Below are positions 63,244-64,000 of a stretch of DNA of 64,000 bases, piece by piece. Position numbers and translations under genes: made by a program. The stretch comes from a virus. The stretch lies in the IMG/VR virus record IMGVR_UViG_3300044986_000731, positions 1 through 64,000 of that record. One strand, given 5' to 3'. The notes under the pieces are model-generated. The model was given only the letters and a program-made list of their open reading frames with translations, was not told the origin of the DNA and did no database searches. The first letter of the stretch is position 1. Each line of letters opens with the position of its first letter.

Positions 63244-63615
63244 ATGGCTTACGAGTCTTCACAGGGAATCTCGTTCGTTTTTTCGGGGGACGAGTTCGCG
63301 CTCACCTCAATCAGCGTCAGCAAGGGCGCTGCCGAAGTCGACACGAGCGACCTGAAGTTGGCGTACGGCTCCGAGCGCAAGTATCGCATCTCGCCGCTTC
63401 GCGACGGCGCGGAACTTCAGGTCGAGTTCTTCGGCATGAAACTCCCGCAGCAGACGGCGACCGGTGCGATTACGTGGTCGGTCGACGGCAGCGGAAGCAA
63501 TGCGGCCTTCACGACCGGACTCCCGACGGTGGCTCTGTGCACGTCGGCGTCCGTGCAGGCTGCGGCCGGCGAACTCATCAGGGGTTCGGCGACCTTCCGT
63601 CTGACGGCCGGCTAG
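63244..63615 (+). CDS. Major tail tube protein (123 aa)
   Basis: Compact beta protein: G-I-S-F-V-F-S-G-D-E-F-A-L-T-S-I-S-V-S-K-G-A, V-D-T-S-D-L and R-G-S-A-T-F-R-L-T-A-G, the pattern of phage tube proteins (VDTSDL ... sATfrlTG). Begins four bases after the terminator stop with site CCAAGGAGGGGCGTGAC. A related protein follows, so the pair may be the main tube subunit and a variant. Confidence 0.8.
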   Translation: MAYESSQGISFVFSGDEFALTSISVSKGAAEVDTSDLKLAYGSERKYRISPLRDGAELQVEFFGMKLPQQTATGAITWSVDGSGSNAAFTTGLPTVALCTSASVQAAAGELIRGSATFRLTAG

Positions 63616-63618
63616 TCC

Positions 63619-64000
63619 ATGTCGAGGATCACGTCTCAGGGCACGATAGTGGTCTGGGCGGGGGTCACGCTGGAAGCGACATCGGTCACGTACTCTGCGA
63701 GTGCAGGAGACGAGATCGAGATTACGTCGCTTGCGTCCAGTGTGATCACTGATCCGAACAACTCGTATCGGAAGTACGTGCGTCGTGAGTACGATACGTG
63801 CTTCGCCGGCGAGGCTGCGGAAGTAACAGTAGAGTTCTTCGCGAAATCGGGCGCTAATTTGACTGCTCTTGTCGGACACAAGAGGCCTCTGTCTGTTACA
63901 ATGCCCGGAGGAGAGTTCGGAGAGACAGTTACGACCATTTCAAACGGCGGACTGGCCGACGTCAATCGAGCACATTCGTTCGGAATGGACGCGATCCTTT
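63619..64000 (+). CDS. Second tail tube-like protein, incomplete at the window end
   Basis: ATG two bases after the preceding stop region; the frame is still open at base 64000 (127 codons). I-V-V-W-A-G-V-T-L-E-A-T-S-V-T-Y-S-A-S-A-G-D-E-I-E-I-T-S-L-A has the same strand-turn-D-x-T-S-L plan as the previous protein, with A-A-E-V-T-V-E-F-F corresponding to its Q-V-E-F-F. Possibly a paralogue or a tail-tip variant. The GC content of third positions drops here compared with the preceding genes. Confidence 0.7.
   Translation, partial: MSRITSQGTIVVWAGVTLEATSVTYSASAGDEIEITSLASSVITDPNNSYRKYVRREYDTCFAGEAAEVTVEFFAKSGANLTALVGHKRPLSVTMPGGEFGETVTTISNGGLADVNRAHSFGMDAIL

Noticed and set aside
1-64000. Prophage attachment sites or integrase
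   Set aside because: No integrase, recombinase or direct-repeat att pair could be recognised, so no statement on lysogeny is made.

Overview
The window is a contiguous piece of a large, GC-rich tailed-phage genome (or an intact prophage region). Every supportable gene lies on the + strand and neighbouring genes usually overlap by 1-30 bases. There is no rRNA, tRNA, transposase or bacterial housekeeping gene. Head and tail genes are of the HK97 type with tail-tube and adaptor genes, so a siphovirus-like particle is likely. The host is not identified. Several small accessory proteins (the SAG-leader proteins, the short endings reading LRGLLERT, the Cys-rich lipoprotein) remind me of Planctomycetes such as the Pirellulaceae, but that is inference from memory. 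No integrase, repressor or DNA polymerase is visible here.

Layout. 1-8.7 kb: many small early genes, mostly unknown, some with zinc-finger or HTH motifs. They are driven by at least three near-identical sigma70-like promoters whose spacers carry a perfect palindrome. 8.65-15.1 kb: replication and recombination, with a SNF2-type helicase, a PD-(D/E)XK exonuclease, a probable ssDNA-binding protein, a strong terminator, a Prim-Pol-type primase and a UvrD-like helicase. 15.1-24.5 kb: accessory genes, including a secreted trypsin-like protease, a beta-class DNA methyltransferase, a Gp88-like protein, MazG-like and calcineurin-like hydrolases, four small nucleases (HNH, VRR-NUC and two PD-(D/E)XK-like), and a trio of genes with a shared leader. 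24.5-27.8 kb: two small HTH proteins flanking a SAM methyltransferase and three glycosyltransferases. 27.9-30.6 kb: a membrane, lipoprotein and papain-like peptidase cassette that may be the lysis or envelope module. 30.6-40.4 kb: two related receptor-binding (tail fibre) modules followed by a fourth glycosyltransferase and a second methyltransferase. 40.4-43.8 kb: HNH nuclease, a 1.06-kb non-coding region packed with inverted repeats, then small and large terminase. 43.8-58.1 kb: portal fusion, a 2168-residue modular polyprotein, prohead protease fusion and a 796-residue protein. 58.1-64 kb: zinc ribbon, terminator, major capsid protein, capsid-associated protein, fifth glycosyltransferase, head-tail connectors, tail terminator and tail tube.

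The most unusual part is 43.8-58.1 kb. Eleven copies of a short cysteine box (core CGRDEGGRFGSGNKCQ) are spread over four adjacent virion proteins. They separate discrete domains: four copies of one paralogous domain, two HExxH metalloprotease-like domains, and others unlike each other. Most boxes follow an E-x-R tripeptide. The same VESR-A sequence sits in the major capsid protein just where the scaffolding (delta) domain should be cut from the mature subunit. My working model is that the HK97-type prohead protease encoded in the same block recognises E-x-R and releases the domains as separate packaged proteins, while the cysteine box acts as a conserved junction that lets modules be shuffled. 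Composition changes at some module boundaries, and a 62-codon gene nested inside the portal reading frame, support recent rearrangement.
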